A stretch of DNA of 64,000 bases from Phycomyces nitens (Eukaryota > Mucoromycota > Mucoromycetes > Mucorales > Phycomycetaceae), in NCBI GenBank assembly GCA_022702545.1, contig JAHRBC010000006.1, forward strand, positions 2,790,001-2,854,000, in the 5' to 3' direction. Shown in pieces: positions 14,113 through 26,671 of this stretch; position 1 is the stretch's first letter; every line of letters starts with the position of its first letter. The notes under the pieces were generated by a model. That model did not search any database. It was not told the DNA's origin and worked only from the letters and a program-made list of their open reading frames with translations. The translations under genes and the position numbers were made by a program.

Positions 14113-14879
14113 TAAAAAAGACAATCATTGTATCGAACAGGACTGATGAGAAACAGCTTGTAAGACGCACAAGTGCTTCTATTGGGAATGTTAAATGCAA
14201 TATAGAACGATGGGAATGGTATTAAAGGCCATTGAGACGATAAACAGAAACTTGGGGGGTTGAATTGACATGTCAAGGCGTATTACAGATTCAATCATAG
14301 CTTCTCAGATATTATAATACGCAAATAAATAAATAAAAAAACAACAACAAAAACTGGCTGAGTAGAGTGTTACCCATGGTATCTTTATAAAACCTGTATT
14401 CTTTTCATTCAGAATTCTAAATCCATTTCACCCGGCCAAAGGAGAACATATTCGGATACGATCCGGCTAAATGAGTTCATGAAAGCATGCTGGTCTGTAC
14501 CTTGAGCAGACTAGCAGTTCTTTGATCGATTTAAACGTCCTTTTAAAACAAATATAGGGAATATAGGAAAGTACAAAAATATCCCGAAAACAATATTAAT
14601 TATTGCTGTACCAGTGACCCAGTTAAAATATTACTTTTTTGTGTCAGACACGTTGATAATGTAATATAGATTAAAGCTGAGTAAGTCCCTAAAAGGCTTT
14701 GATCTAACCAGCGATCAAGACACGCGAATGTAATTACTATGATCGATCGTTCAACAACACATAATAATCATGCTGTCTAACCTTGATTTTTGAGGCTCAA
14801 GATATTACACACATATTAGCTTTTTATTATTTATTGGATACAATCCATTTATATATATTAAATATCATATACATATTTA
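13311..14879. other. Spacer after MSH1
   Basis: No gene recognised. Contains a poly-T run near 13687, short TA tracts and an ATT run near 14083-14114. Open frames over it are short and low in complexity. Confidence 0.5.
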
Positions 14880-14918
14880 TTGTACATATACATATATATA
14901 CATACAAACATACATGAA

Positions 14919-15121
14919 TATTATATTATATTATATTATATTATATTATATTATATTATATTATATTATATTATATTATATTATATTATATTATATTATA
15001 TTATATTATATTATATTATATTATATTATATTATATTATATTATATTATATTATATTATATTATATTGTATTGTATTGTATTGTATTGTATTGTATTGTA
15101 TTGTATTGTATTGTATTGTAT
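14919..15121. repeat. TTATA to TTGTA pentanucleotide array
   Basis: About thirty uninterrupted copies of the pentamer TTATA run to near 15066, then about eleven copies of TTGTA follow. The change of unit happens once, with no mixing. The long open frames here (Ile-Leu-Tyr repeats) are products of the repeat and not genes. Confidence 0.95.
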
Positions 15122-15325
15122 TTATACATGCTCTTTCAATAGGGTCTTTCTACTTTTAGCACCAAGTGCATTTCAAAGATGTGCCTGAATGGCAAAAATT
15201 CACAACTATAAAAATCGCACAATGTTTTTATTCGAGAAGAAGAACAATTTATTGCCATAATGGAAATATATTTATTCTCCGACAATATCGATTTAAAAAA
15301 GAAAAAAAGAAAAAACCATGGCTAA

Positions 15326-15916
15326 TTAATTTGTAGTGAGCATGTCAATGTCAATATCATAAGAGATATTGCACCCACAGCTATGTTTTGCATTTGGATT
15401 GTCAACAACCTGAAAGGTAGATCCGATCAATTCCTCTACAAAATCAACATTTGAACCTCTGATAAACTGAAGTGACACACCGTCTACGACCACTCGGACA
15501 CCTTGTTTCTCAAACACACTACAATATGATTTATTACTTGCTGTTCATAATGCAATTTAAAGAAGAAAAGAATAACAAGCTTACATGTCGTCTTCGTCAA
15601 TCTTTTTTGTGAGTTCCATCTTATTTTGGTATCCATGGCAACCACCTGATTCTACCATTACACGTAAAAAGTGATCGTGTTCATTGTCTCGTTGGGCGAT
15701 CATTGTTAATTGCTAGTTATAAAATTAGCATTCAACCACATAGCCTTTATCTTTATCTCCTTTTACCTTTATGGCCCGGTCGGTTATGTTCAACTCACCG
15801 TCATTAGCCTGTTTGAGGGTTGCCCCAGAAAGGGGATCTATAACCTCTGTAGTGAATCTACGTATGAATGTTGGGCGAATTGGGATGGAAATCAAAGAAC
15901 GAATGAGACTCTGCAT
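15326..15916 (-). CDS. ISA2: ISA2-like A-type iron-sulfur assembly protein
   Basis: Mitochondrial A-type Fe-S protein needed in yeast for making [4Fe-4S] clusters on aconitase-type and radical-SAM targets. Exons on the minus strand: 15916-15767, 15712-15585, 15518-15326, giving 156 residues. The start is chosen at MQSLIRSLISIPIRPTFIRR, an Arg-rich import sequence; an in-frame ATG further upstream would add an unlikely Tyr-rich extension. The three ligand cysteines of the family are present: SGGCHGYQ in the second exon and the Cys-Gly-Cys pair in KHSCGCNISY near the C-terminus. The end follows the usual short tail. Both introns are GT-AG (54 and 66 bases). ISA2 is preferred over ISA1 because of the GCHGYQ context, but this is a judgement from memory. 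Confidence 0.9.
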
Positions 15917-16620
15917 CTTGGTAATAGGATATAACAAATAATGATAATAATATTTTTGCCACTGTTGTTTGGGACCTGGAAAAGGATAATCTTTATGTGT
16001 CACGTGCTCGAGGTTAAATCTATTCTGTTGTTATTTTTCTGTCTATTTGGCTGTCTATCTTGGCTCACAGGCTTCCGAATGTTTATTTGGATTTCAATAA
16101 CAACAAAACCTTCTTTTGTGTGTTACATGACCAAATGAGAAGAAGAAGCATCTTGGATCTATTAGAGGAAAGAAGGGGGGTTTTTCTTTTTGGGGGGTGG
16201 GGAGGGTGGGGGAGTGTCAAGCTTAAAAAGATTTAAAGAAATATACATATATACTTTACATGTTACCAAAATGTTCTGATTCTCATTGTTCCCCTCTTTA
16301 CACCCCAATTTTCTCAATTAGCCAATCTCTCCCTCTTTATGTTATATATTTCTATTAAACCCCCCCAATGCACCGCACCTTTCTTTCTTTTTAGTTATTT
16401 ATTTATTTATTATTATTATTTATTATTATTATTTATTTTAAAGCTCCTTGTTTGGAATAATTTGGAATTCAGAATCCAAGATCTCTTTAATTCAAATCAA
16501 CTCGTCTATTCAACTTCTCTTCTTTCTCTTGATCATCCTAATAATATTGATATTTTATAGTCAATAAAATACACGCTGTAGAAACCATTTTACCTGTACA
16601 GATTAACTAGTATTTAAAGA
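15917..16620. other. Spacer between ISA2 and simple repeats
   Basis: This is the 5' flank of the ISA2 gene. It holds a G-rich run at 16176-16212 and an ATT-rich tract near 16394-16440. No gene is recognised. Confidence 0.5.
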
Positions 16621-17127
16621 GTGTATACATATACATATATATATGTATATATATATATTCTTTTATATAAATACATATATACATACACACCCACACCTAT
16701 ACCTACACCCACCCACACACCTACACACCTACACACCTACACCTATACCCACACCTCTCTCCCTCTATACACTATATCTCCATACCTATACTCATATACA
16801 TATATATATTTTATCTATTATATATATATATAGATATATAATTGTATAATTATATATAAATATATATATAAATATACACACACACACACACACACAGATA
16901 GATAGATACACACATATACATACATACACCTACACACCTACACACCTACACACCTACACACCAACACCTACACCAACACCTACACATATACATACATACA
17001 TACATACATACATACACACATACATACACACATACGTACATACATCTATATATACATCTATATATACATACATACATATATACATATACATACATACATA
17101 CTCTCTCTCTCTCTCTTTTTATATATA

Positions 17128-17171
<44 letters not shown>

Positions 17172-17272
17172 TTTATACATTACATTACATTAAATATAAA
17201 TATAAATTTATTATATATATATATATTTATATTTGTGTGTGTGTGTGTATGTATATATATATATATATATAC
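16621..17272. repeat. Compound microsatellite block before WD-protein gene
   Basis: About 650 bases of nearly pure TA, CA, TACA, CACACCTA, CT and GATA-type repeats, ending about 18 bases before a start codon. Frames over it encode only Tyr/Ile/Thr/His repeats. It must contain or border the promoter of the gene at 17291. Confidence 0.95.
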
Positions 17273-17290
17273 ATTCAACATCAAATTCTG

Positions 17291-19084
17291 ATGGCAGATC
17301 CAAATCACCAAACCTCTTCCTCTGATCCAAACGACATTGACAGCGACTCGGACTACTCACTAGACTACGAATTTATTGGCCCACGAGATCCCAACTACCG
17401 AGACACTGATGATCCAGACAGCGACTGCTCAGAACTATCAGACGAACCTCCTTCACGCACCCTTGGATTCGATATGTGGGACGAAGACCTCCACAGCACA
17501 AACGACTACACCTGGCAATCAAACGACATTCGCCTAACTCATTTCATACGACACCACCACGCGGCCAGACATCAACCCGGGCCGAGTTTCTGGCGCAAGG
17601 ATCGTGGTTGGCCTAGGCAGCTCCCCTGTAGCCGTTCCACAACAAACCATGACCAGAGTGCAAACGCAATGTGCCTCGTAGTATCGAATTATGGCCTAGA
17701 AGAGCAGCTGTTTGCCGTCTACCGAGACAGGATTCTCGAGTGTGGCCGGCCTCCCCAACCTCGAACAATAAAAAAAAAGATCACCAGCCCTCGACAGACG
17801 ACCTGGCTAGAAACTTCTTCTAATCAGTCGCTTGTCCCACCACCAACCAAAAAAAAAACCTTTATTGAAACCCATGCGTCTTCTGTACATCCTCCCAAAC
17901 GGGACAACCTTCCAAACACTGTCTGTCCAGACAAGTTCAAGCGGTTCACAAAGTACGTTCGCCGACAAGACTACCCAGCCCTGCCGGCCGGGGACGCCTA
18001 TCTAGCTCTCGGATTCGAGCCACTCTGCCTGGCCCAGAAATACGGTTACATGGCGATCGGTGGAATAGAGGGCGAGTTTGAACTTTATTGCTGCATGGAC
18101 CGCAAACAGCCCATCAAGATCTGGGGAACCAAGTTCAAGGGCAAAAACAATATCATGCTCATGACCAATTCAGTCCAGATCTTTCGCTGGGAACTCGAGC
18201 CAGGAATCTACCAACACCTCTTGATTGTGTGCCTCAACGAAGCAGGCGTATTGATCTACAGCCTGCCCCCTCACTCTGGGTGCCATGGCAACCTCGCTTC
18301 AGTCAAGCAGCACAGTCACCTTCGCCATTTTGACCGGGTTCCTATCAACGATGCCCAGGTCAGTCCAAACGGGAAACACATGGTTTGTGTCGGGGATGAC
18401 TATGCCGTCTTTTTCATCGACATCCGGCTCGGAAACTCAGTCACCTTTGGTTCTCCCACGAGACTACCGATATCCACAACAAAGCTGGGCTCCTTTACCA
18501 CCACACCCGCCCTGGCCTACTCATCCCAATACGTTGCCTGGAACACTTCTTCAACCCAATTCGCACACACTTCTGATTCACACCACTGTGTACTCGTCTG
18601 GGACGTCAGTCAGCAGCAGATCATCAGGACCATTGACAGTGCGGGCTACACCTATGCGATCCAATTCCACCCTCTCTTAGAAAACCTGCTTGTGTTCACC
18701 AACCGGTATGGCTATTTCCACACCGTTCAGTGGGAAAACAACCATTCGGCTGCTCGTCATGAAATATCCCTAGTCTCCTTTCGTGGCGAAAAGGATCGTC
18801 GACTACGCATCCTGGCCAAGATCAATGGTATCCAATGGTCGCACCACGGAAAGTGTCTCTATGTGTCTACCAAGCGACGGGTGCTTGCCTATGAACTCCA
18901 GTTATTTCAAAAGGTGCCTTCTCTGGCCACCATTGCTTCCAAGCAAGCCAAACAGCATCTGGCCAGCCCAATTCCCCTCAAACGCAAACGGTCTTGGCAG
19001 TCTCCCAGTCATCCGCATTGGGAATCAATACCACTGACCATCAAAGACCAGCTATTTCGAGAATCATCCCTTTCCAGTCATTAA
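17291..19084 (+). CDS. WD40/DUF2415-like protein, intronless
   Basis: A 597-residue single-exon protein with no close named homologue that I can give with certainty. The first 70 residues are acidic and Ser/Asp-rich and predicted disordered. The second half looks like a beta-propeller: there are WD-like blades around HHCVLVWDVSQQQIIR and IQFHPLLENLLVF, and a segment containing SPNGKHMVCVGDDYAVFF resembles the short DUF2415 motif of fungal WD proteins (recalled, not verified). The start at MADPNHQ is chosen because upstream in-frame codons are only translated microsatellite. The C-terminus has a basic patch with PLKRKRSW, a possible nuclear localisation signal. It is the only long gene here without introns. 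Its codon usage is GC-rich like real genes nearby. Confidence 0.85.
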   Translation: MADPNHQTSSSDPNDIDSDSDYSLDYEFIGPRDPNYRDTDDPDSDCSELSDEPPSRTLGFDMWDEDLHSTNDYTWQSNDIRLTHFIRHHHAARHQPGPSFWRKDRGWPRQLPCSRSTTNHDQSANAMCLVVSNYGLEEQLFAVYRDRILECGRPPQPRTIKKKITSPRQTTWLETSSNQSLVPPPTKKKTFIETHASSVHPPKRDNLPNTVCPDKFKRFTKYVRRQDYPALPAGDAYLALGFEPLCLAQKYGYMAIGGIEGEFELYCCMDRKQPIKIWGTKFKGKNNIMLMTNSVQIFRWELEPGIYQHLLIVCLNEAGVLIYSLPPHSGCHGNLASVKQHSHLRHFDRVPINDAQVSPNGKHMVCVGDDYAVFFIDIRLGNSVTFGSPTRLPISTTKLGSFTTTPALAYSSQYVAWNTSSTQFAHTSDSHHCVLVWDVSQQQIIRTIDSAGYTYAIQFHPLLENLLVFTNRYGYFHTVQWENNHSAARHEISLVSFRGEKDRRLRILAKINGIQWSHHGKCLYVSTKRRVLAYELQLFQKVPSLATIASKQAKQHLASPIPLKRKRSWQSPSHPHWESIPLTIKDQLFRESSLSSH

Positions 19085-19432
19085 CATTAAACCCATATTT
19101 TTTCCTTCCTTCCTTCCTTCTTTCTATCCATCCATCTATCTATTTTACAACATCAATGTATTAAAAAATAAACACTTGAATTTATTATTATTATTATTAT
19201 CATTATTGTTATTATTATTGTTATTGTTATTGTTAATATTATTGTTAATATTATTATTATGATTGTTAAATGCAAGACACATATATTTTTTATAAATATA
19301 TATTTTCAAAATAAATTTGTTCGCATTGCATTTCTAGTGCACACACACACACATACACACACATAGATACAATTCAAAAAACACAAACCACCCAAAAAAT
19401 GGTTTTTTTTAAAAGATGAGGCACAACAGAGC
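19085..19432. other. Convergent 3' spacer with ATT repeats
   Basis: Lies between the convergent ends of the WD-like gene and the elongation factor gene. It holds TTCC/TTCT repeats near 19103-19122, a long impure ATT tract at 19180-19262 and a CA run near 19339-19362. No gene is seen. Confidence 0.7.
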
Positions 19433-22199
19433 TTAGAGCTTGTCGTAGTACTTGTCGAGACCGGGGATATCCTCGACGAGACCCTTTCTCTTACGGACAG
19501 CACGGATGATGTCGTAGACCTTGTTTCCGGGCTCGAGAGGGTTACCGCTCATTCTATCCCAGTGATCAAAGACAGCCTGGGGGAAGGCCTGGCCACCAGT
19601 GGCAGCACGGAGATCGGCGGTGAAACCAAAGGACTCGTTAATGGGCAAGTGAGCCTTGACGGTGACAATGGGGGTACCGACGCGAGGCTCTTCAGAGATG
19701 ACCGTACCACGACGTCTGTTGAGGCAAGAGTAGATACCACCAATGACGGAGTCGGGGCACTGGATCTCGACAAGGTAGACGGGCTCCTGGATACCAGGGG
19801 TGGCAGTCAAGACTGAGGCGTAGATGACACGGCGACAGGTGGGGATGATCTGTCCACCACCTCTGTGGATAGCATCAGCGTGGAGAACAACATCGAGAAT
19901 GTTGAAACGGATACCACGCATGTTCTCCTCAGCAACGGGACCTTCCTTGGTGGCCCACTGGAAAGCGGCAACGCAGGAATCCTTGATTTCGTTGAGGTAC
20001 TGGACGGCCTTGGTGACATCGATCAACAAGTTGGGGCCAGTGCCATCAGGACCGAAACACCAGATCTTACGGGCCTCGGTAACATCCCAATTGTAATTGT
20101 CAGCGAGAGTACGGGCACGGATCTTGAAATCGTCCTTGGGACCAATCTTGCCAGCATCGATTTCGTTGGCAAGATCAAGGTCAAGGGGAAGAGCACGCAT
20201 GAAGATACGGTTGTGCTTGTTGGGGGACTTGGAAAGACAGTCGATGGTGGACTCGGCAGTGACGGTCTCACGGTACTGGACAACGGGGTCACCGAACTTG
20301 AGGGGAACCTGGGCGTGGTCCTCCTCGAGATCCTTCAAACAGATCTCCAAATGGAGCTCACCAGCACCGGCAACAATGTGCTCACCAGAGTCAGAGGTGA
20401 AGGTCAAGACACAGGGGTCAGACTTGGAAAGACGCTTGAGACCCTCGACGAGCTTGGGCAAATCGTTGGCGTTCTTGACATCAACGGCAACCTGGACGAC
20501 AGGGGAGACAGAGAACTTCATGACCTTCATGTTGTGGGCAACCTCGGAGGTGGTGATGGTTCCGGACTTGACCAAGAACTGATCGACACCGACAAGACCG
20601 ATAATGTTACCGGCAGGGCAGTCATCAATGGCCTCGACGTTACGTCCCATCATGAGGACGGTACGCTGGATGGACTTGACGGAAAGGTCGGACTTGGAGC
20701 CGGGGACGTAGTTGGGACCCTGGATTCTGACCTTGAGACCGGCACGGACGGTTCCGGAGAAGACACGACCGAAAGCGTAGAAACGACCCTTATCGGAGGT
20801 GGGAACCATCTTGGAGACGTAGAGCATCAAGGGACCGTTGGGGTTGCAGTCTCTGATACCAATGGCACACTCATCGTCCATGGGACCTTCGTAGAGGGAG
20901 GTAACACGGTATTTCTGAGCAGTGACAGGGGAGGGAAGATGGATACAGATCATCTCCAAGAGAGCATCACCAGCGGGCAAGAACTTGCGCATGACAACCT
21001 TGAGGAGCTGCTTGCCCTCAAGATCTCTCTCCTCAGCCTTGAGTTTGATCTCGAGCTTCTCGAGAAGAGTGGTGACCTGGTCCTTCTTGAAGTTCATGAC
21101 AGAGTCAAAGATCTTGAAGATGGGGTCGAGGATGAACATGTTAAAGGCACGCTCGAGGGGCTTGCCAGCAGCATCAGTGGACTTGGAAGACCACTTCTTG
21201 GTCTTGGGGTTGAAGTAGTTCTCACCCCAGAGCTTCTGCATCATCTTCTCCTTATCGACACCGAACTTCTTGGAGTAACGGACGGCGAACTGACGGAGAG
21301 TGAAACCCCAGCCGTGGAGACCAGAGGCAAAGGCAACGGTACCGCGCTCGGGGTAGACCTGGACATCACCAAGAGCCTCATCGAGGTAGGTGGAGATGAT
21401 GACGTTGACGGACTCGATGGTACGGGCAAAGGTCTATTCAACAATACATTTTTTTTGTTAGATTTCAATTGACAAGACTGACCCAAAGACCAAAAAAACT
21501 TACGTTGTACAACTCCTCCTTGCCCAACTGCAACTCAAGAAGAGCACGATCGACCTTGTTGATGACAATGACGGGCTTGATGCGCTCAGTCAAGGCCTGA
21601 CGAAGGACGGTCTCGGTCTGGACACAGACACCATCGATACAATCGACGACGACAAGGGCACCATCAGTGACACGGAGGGCAGCGGTAACTTCAGAAGAGA
21701 AATCAACGTGACCGGGGGAATCGATCAAGTTGATCAAGAAGGAAGAACCATCGGTCTTTTGGCCCTTGATCTCCTTAATGTCATCAGGGTTCTCCATCTG
21801 GAAGTACATGGAAATAGCGGTAGACTTGATAGTAATACCACGCTCCTGTTCATCCTTGCGGGTGTCCATGAAACGGGTCTCACCAGCACGACCAGCAGAA
21901 ATAATACCGGCCTTGGAGACAAGGGAATCAGTCAGGGTAGACTTGCCGTGATCGACGTGAGCAATGACGGACATGTTACGGACATTGGTAACCTTGTCCA
22001 TGAGATCACGGATCTCCTCAATAGTAAAGTTCTACAATATAAATAGATTAGAAATAGTCTTGTTATTTCACTAGACACTTTGTGCCTTGCAAAAAGTTGT
22101 CTACATACCACTAAACCATATAGTTAGTAAACTGTTCAATACCCAAGACCATCAATCAATAGGATTGATGCTTATCACGGTCTGAGTCGACTTACCCAT
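19433..22199 (-). CDS. EFT1: Translation elongation factor 2 (eEF2)
   Basis: GTPase that moves tRNA and mRNA through the ribosome after each peptide bond. Exons on the minus strand: 22199-22196, 22110-22109, 22031-21504, 21433-19433, giving 844 residues, the normal size. The start [16 protein letters not shown] is only obtained by joining ATGG, a two-base exon TG and the third exon. G1 is AHVDHGKST (residues 26-34), and DSPGH and NKVDRA mark G3 and G4. The diphthamide loop [13 protein letters not shown] has the modifiable His near the C-terminus, and the protein ends DKYYDKL. Introns are 85, 77 and 70 bases. Codon use is highly biased, which also keeps a long frame open on the other strand. 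Upstream lies a short AT-rich tract with TATATA boxes at about 22321-22358. The gene symbol follows yeast usage. Confidence 0.97.
22109..22110 (-). other. Two-nucleotide exon of eEF2
   Basis: On the minus strand the order is ATGG, donor GTAAGT, then a perfect TACTAAC branch site (22129-22123), TTTAG, the dinucleotide TG, and a perfect donor GTATGT leading to the acceptor TTGTAG before AACTTTACT. Joining ATGG+TG+AAC gives Met-Val-Asn, the expected eEF2 start. Direct joining of the first and third exons would be out of frame. Confidence 0.85.
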
Positions 22200-22669
22200 A
22201 GTGCCGTTCTTGGAATGGATGGAAAAGAGGGTGCGGATGGATGCAAGGGCGAATGGAATCAAAAAAAATGGTTTGCGTTGTACGTGACGTCACTTGAAAA
22301 CATCGGTTTTGTTGTCAAACGTATATATATATATAAATATATAAATATATATATATAAGCCCATCCTCTTGTTCGGACATCCCACTTTTCGGCACAGCCC
22401 CCAAATTGCCTAATCCGGATTAAATGGCGAATCAACATGATAATATATTAGTCAAAAATATATAAGAATGGTTGGATTTGAAGGGTTTAAAAGATGCAAA
22501 AAAATATCGTATTCTATTCTATATTTTTATTTGACTGTTTACTATGAATTAGTGGTTGTCCTTTATCGTTGTTGTTGCTTTTTTTTTGTTCACAAGGAAG
22601 CTCGAGAATAATACAAAAATACAAATAATAATAAAAAGGACTAAATGCTATGTTACATAATGTACACGA
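22200..22669. promoter_or_regulatory. Upstream region of eEF2
   Basis: Separates the eEF2 start from the 3' end of the transporter gene on the same strand. It should hold the eEF2 promoter. Visible items are an alternating TA tract at 22321-22358, a TGACGTCA palindrome at 22284-22291 (perfect CRE/ATF-type octamer) and an AT-rich remainder. No gene is recognised. Confidence 0.5.
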
Positions 22670-23712
22670 TTAGTGGGGTTTAATGGCAGTCTTGAAATCG
22701 ATGCCGTAAAGATAGGAAGAGACCATGACGGTTGTTGCACCGAGAACAAAGGGGATAGTTGGTTGGAAATCAAACAAATAGAAACTGATGATTCCCGAGA
22801 CAATAATCGACAGACTGGTAGCAAATCCCTTTAGGATATTGTCAGCGTACTTGACCACAATGGCCACCAGCAATCCACCCAAAGCCTGGTTCATTACCAC
22901 CACCCAGGTCAACCAGTCATATCCCTGGAGCATACCACCTGTCCATATAATCTCTCGGTCATAGGCAATCATGCCCACCAGTGAAAAGAATGCTCCAGAC
23001 AAGCCCAACTGGATATTGCGCACCCACATGGAAGTATCAGAGGTCTTTAGGATCTTTTCAAAATAGCAGCCAGCAAAACCAGAAGACACGCAGCTCGTCA
23101 GCACAGCCAGCAGGCCAACAATAGGGCTCTGTTCGTCAGACTGACTTGGTTCACTCTGGATGCTCTGGGACTGGACCAAAGTGACGCCCACCATCAATAA
23201 TACCAAGGCAAACCAGCGCTCACGGGGTAAAGACCTTCCCAACAATAGGACCGAAAATAATGCTGTCGAGAGGATCTTCATCTGATAGGTGACCTGAAAC
23301 GTGGCCGCCTCGAGATTACTGAGTGCAACATAGAGCAGGTTGTTTTGAAGTGCATAGAGTCCCGAAGGAATCAGCATCGTGAGGGTGTCGCGAGGCTTGG
23401 CCAAGATGTCTTCTTGGACCATTTGCCGAAAGTTTTTCCAGCTGCCTTGTTGATGGTACATGACTGCCAGACAGGCGATTATCTTGAGAACCTCGGCCAA
23501 GAAAACAGCGGTGGATGCAACGTACATTGACTGATCAGGGCGTTGTATGATGCGAGAATACCGCATCATCAAGACCAGTGTGCTGTTCTGGACCACCAGG
23601 ACAATCAGTGACAATTGCTTCCGGCTCAGATGGAAGATTGTGTCCTCTACACCATCATGTCAGCATCATCTTCTCCTCTTCTCTCGAATCTGTTTACCCT
23701 TTTGTGGTCCAT
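22670..23712 (-). CDS. Nucleotide-sugar transporter (SLC35A family)
   Basis: Golgi or ER membrane antiporter that brings UDP-galactose or UDP-GlcNAc into the lumen in exchange for UMP. Exons on the minus strand: 23712-23698 and 23644-22670, giving 329 residues with about ten hydrophobic segments. The first exon codes only MDHKR; the 53-base intron has a GCTGAC branch-like site and ends TAGAG. The family motif LVLMMRYSR comes early, followed by SSTAVFLAEVLK-like text (here ASTAVFLAEVLK). Further conserved blocks are LYALQNNLLYVALSNLEAAT, FQVTYQMKILSTALFSV and GFAGCYFEKILKTSD. The C-terminal part contains KGFATSLSIIVSGIISFYLF. Substrate cannot be decided between UDP-Gal and UDP-GlcNAc. Confidence 0.92.
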
Positions 23713-24333
23713 TGTTATGTGTCGGTAAGAGATCACGCTTTGCAAATGTCCGTCGTGTATGGTAAGCGGACATGGCGTGAACATTCAAAAACTACAAATT
23801 TTTTGGTTACGCCAATGATATGAGGCGGGGACTTGAGAAAGGGGGGTGACAAAAGTCACTTACTTTCTTATTCCCTCTTTTTTTTTTTTTTTTTATTGTT
23901 ATTTTTTTTTCTTACTTTTTTTGGGCTGTGGAGGTGTAGGAAGAGGTTTGTATTGGTTCCTCTGAATGATTTTCACGGCCAGAAATTGCAGGCAACAAAT
24001 ATATATATATATATATATATATTGTTATTATTTATCCATGATTATCAGGTTCGTCATACCCCACAAGCCTTTTGGGTCGATCTCTCTCAAAAAATAAAGA
24101 ATATTGACTTTGGAGAATTACAAGAAATTACAAAGAATTACAAAGAATTACAGAATCACAGAATTACGGAATTTTATTACTTGTCTCTCTGTATTTTTTT
24201 TTGTATTGCTTTTTAATCTCCCCCCAATAAGCGCATGAATCATATACACACATAATTATTATTGTTTTTTGGATAGAAATCCAACACACTTTTTATATTT
24301 CCATTCACATTATTATATTATTATGATGATTAT
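23713..24333. other. Spacer between transporter and Gtr1
   Basis: Contains a 20-base poly-T-rich tract near 23877-23895, a TA run near 24000-24020 and tandem ATTACAAAGA-like repeats at 24117-24150. No gene is recognised. Confidence 0.5.
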
Positions 24334-25669
<1,336 letters not shown>

Positions 25670-26154
25670 GGTGCAAATAAAAATATAATAAAATAGAAAT
25701 TATATATATGCTATATAGCTATTTTTTTTCTCTGTTTGGTTTCCTTGACCTATTTTTTTTTTATATTATTATTATTATTATTATTTATTTATCTGAATAA
25801 AATAATAAAAAATCAACCTTTTTAGCAACCAGAATTCGACTTTGATGTCAACCCTCTCACTATCTCTTTTTTTTGGGCCTAAAACTGTTCGTGACTCGTT
25901 TCATGGACGTCATGGCTCGCCCTAAACCGCCCGCAGTGCTCACGATCCTCACCGGAGGTTCATTTAATGTCACAAGTATTTAGAGAGCCGCTTGTAATAC
26001 ATATGGCAAGAAAGACTGATCAAACCCCAAGGCCACAGCTTCTCATCCATTTATTTCTTTGAGTTTCTCTACCTACTCCACCCACTCATTATTATTCCTT
26101 TGACCTTTATCTCAAGTCTATATTGATGGCAAACTAAAAGCCACACGGTTTGCG
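25670..26154. other. Spacer upstream of Gtr1
   Basis: 5' flank of Gtr1 with an ATT run near 25767-25790 and a GC-richer stretch at 25880-25960 that contains CACGATCCTCACCGG. No gene is seen. Confidence 0.5.
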
Positions 26155-26511
26155 TCACGGCAGATCAATAAAATTAAAGTCTTTTGCCTCGGTCTTTAAG
26201 CACTCAAGTTCATCGTGGAGATCGGGCACTCTTGGGGTCGAGCACTTGTTTATATCATGCTGTACCTCCATTGTATCCGACCCTTGCCCATTGTGACCTT
26301 TGATGGCAGGTTCAACCTCTTTAATCATCTGGCCACACTTTTGCATCAAATACTCAAGGCCAGATACAAGGCTAGTTAGATAGTCCAAGACGAGACCATT
26401 CTTGGACTCATTTGGGAGATATGAGCTTGTCAAGAAAGATCCTAAACATGCTTTAACAGGCATACTGATATGAAATATCCATTGACAATTTGAGATTGTT
26501 ATACGCAGCAT
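26155..26511 (-). CDS. Hypothetical small protein
   Basis: A 118-residue open frame with mixed, non-repetitive composition that is better than the surrounding spacer. The middle is helical (LVLDYLTSLVSGLEYLMQKC) and the C-terminus acidic (ELECLKTEAKDFNFIDLP). The likely start is either the first ATG or the internal MPVKACLG 16 codons later. I recognise no family. It could also be the last exon of a longer gene. A TA repeat lies upstream at 26638-26670. Confidence 0.4.
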   Translation of the reverse strand: MLRITISNCQWIFHISMPVKACLGSFLTSSYLPNESKNGLVLDYLTSLVSGLEYLMQKCGQMIKEVEPAIKGHNGQGSDTMEVQHDINKCSTPRVPDLHDELECLKTEAKDFNFIDLP

Positions 26512-26633
26512 GTCAGATGTTAAATACCATTATTACTTTTTTTGTACTTGCGGAGTTTTATCAAATGAAATTGAAACAAATTCGAGAAAAGTCGATAGTT
26601 TAAGCTAAATGCACCATGCCAACCATTGTCAAT

Positions 26634-26671
<38 letters not shown>

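Noticed and set aside
14880..15188. Ile-Leu-Tyr repeat proteins
   Set aside because: Pure translation of the TTATA/TTGTA array.
19865..21472. 535-codon plus-strand open frame opposite eEF2
   Set aside because: It is the antisense of a strongly codon-biased gene. Its composition (Gly/Asp/Thr/Leu repeats) has no family likeness, and the eEF2 assignment on the minus strand is certain.
22116..22122. Upstream ATG inside the first eEF2 intron as an alternative start
   Set aside because: ATGGTTTAG on the minus strand is followed at once by a stop and cannot give the conserved start.
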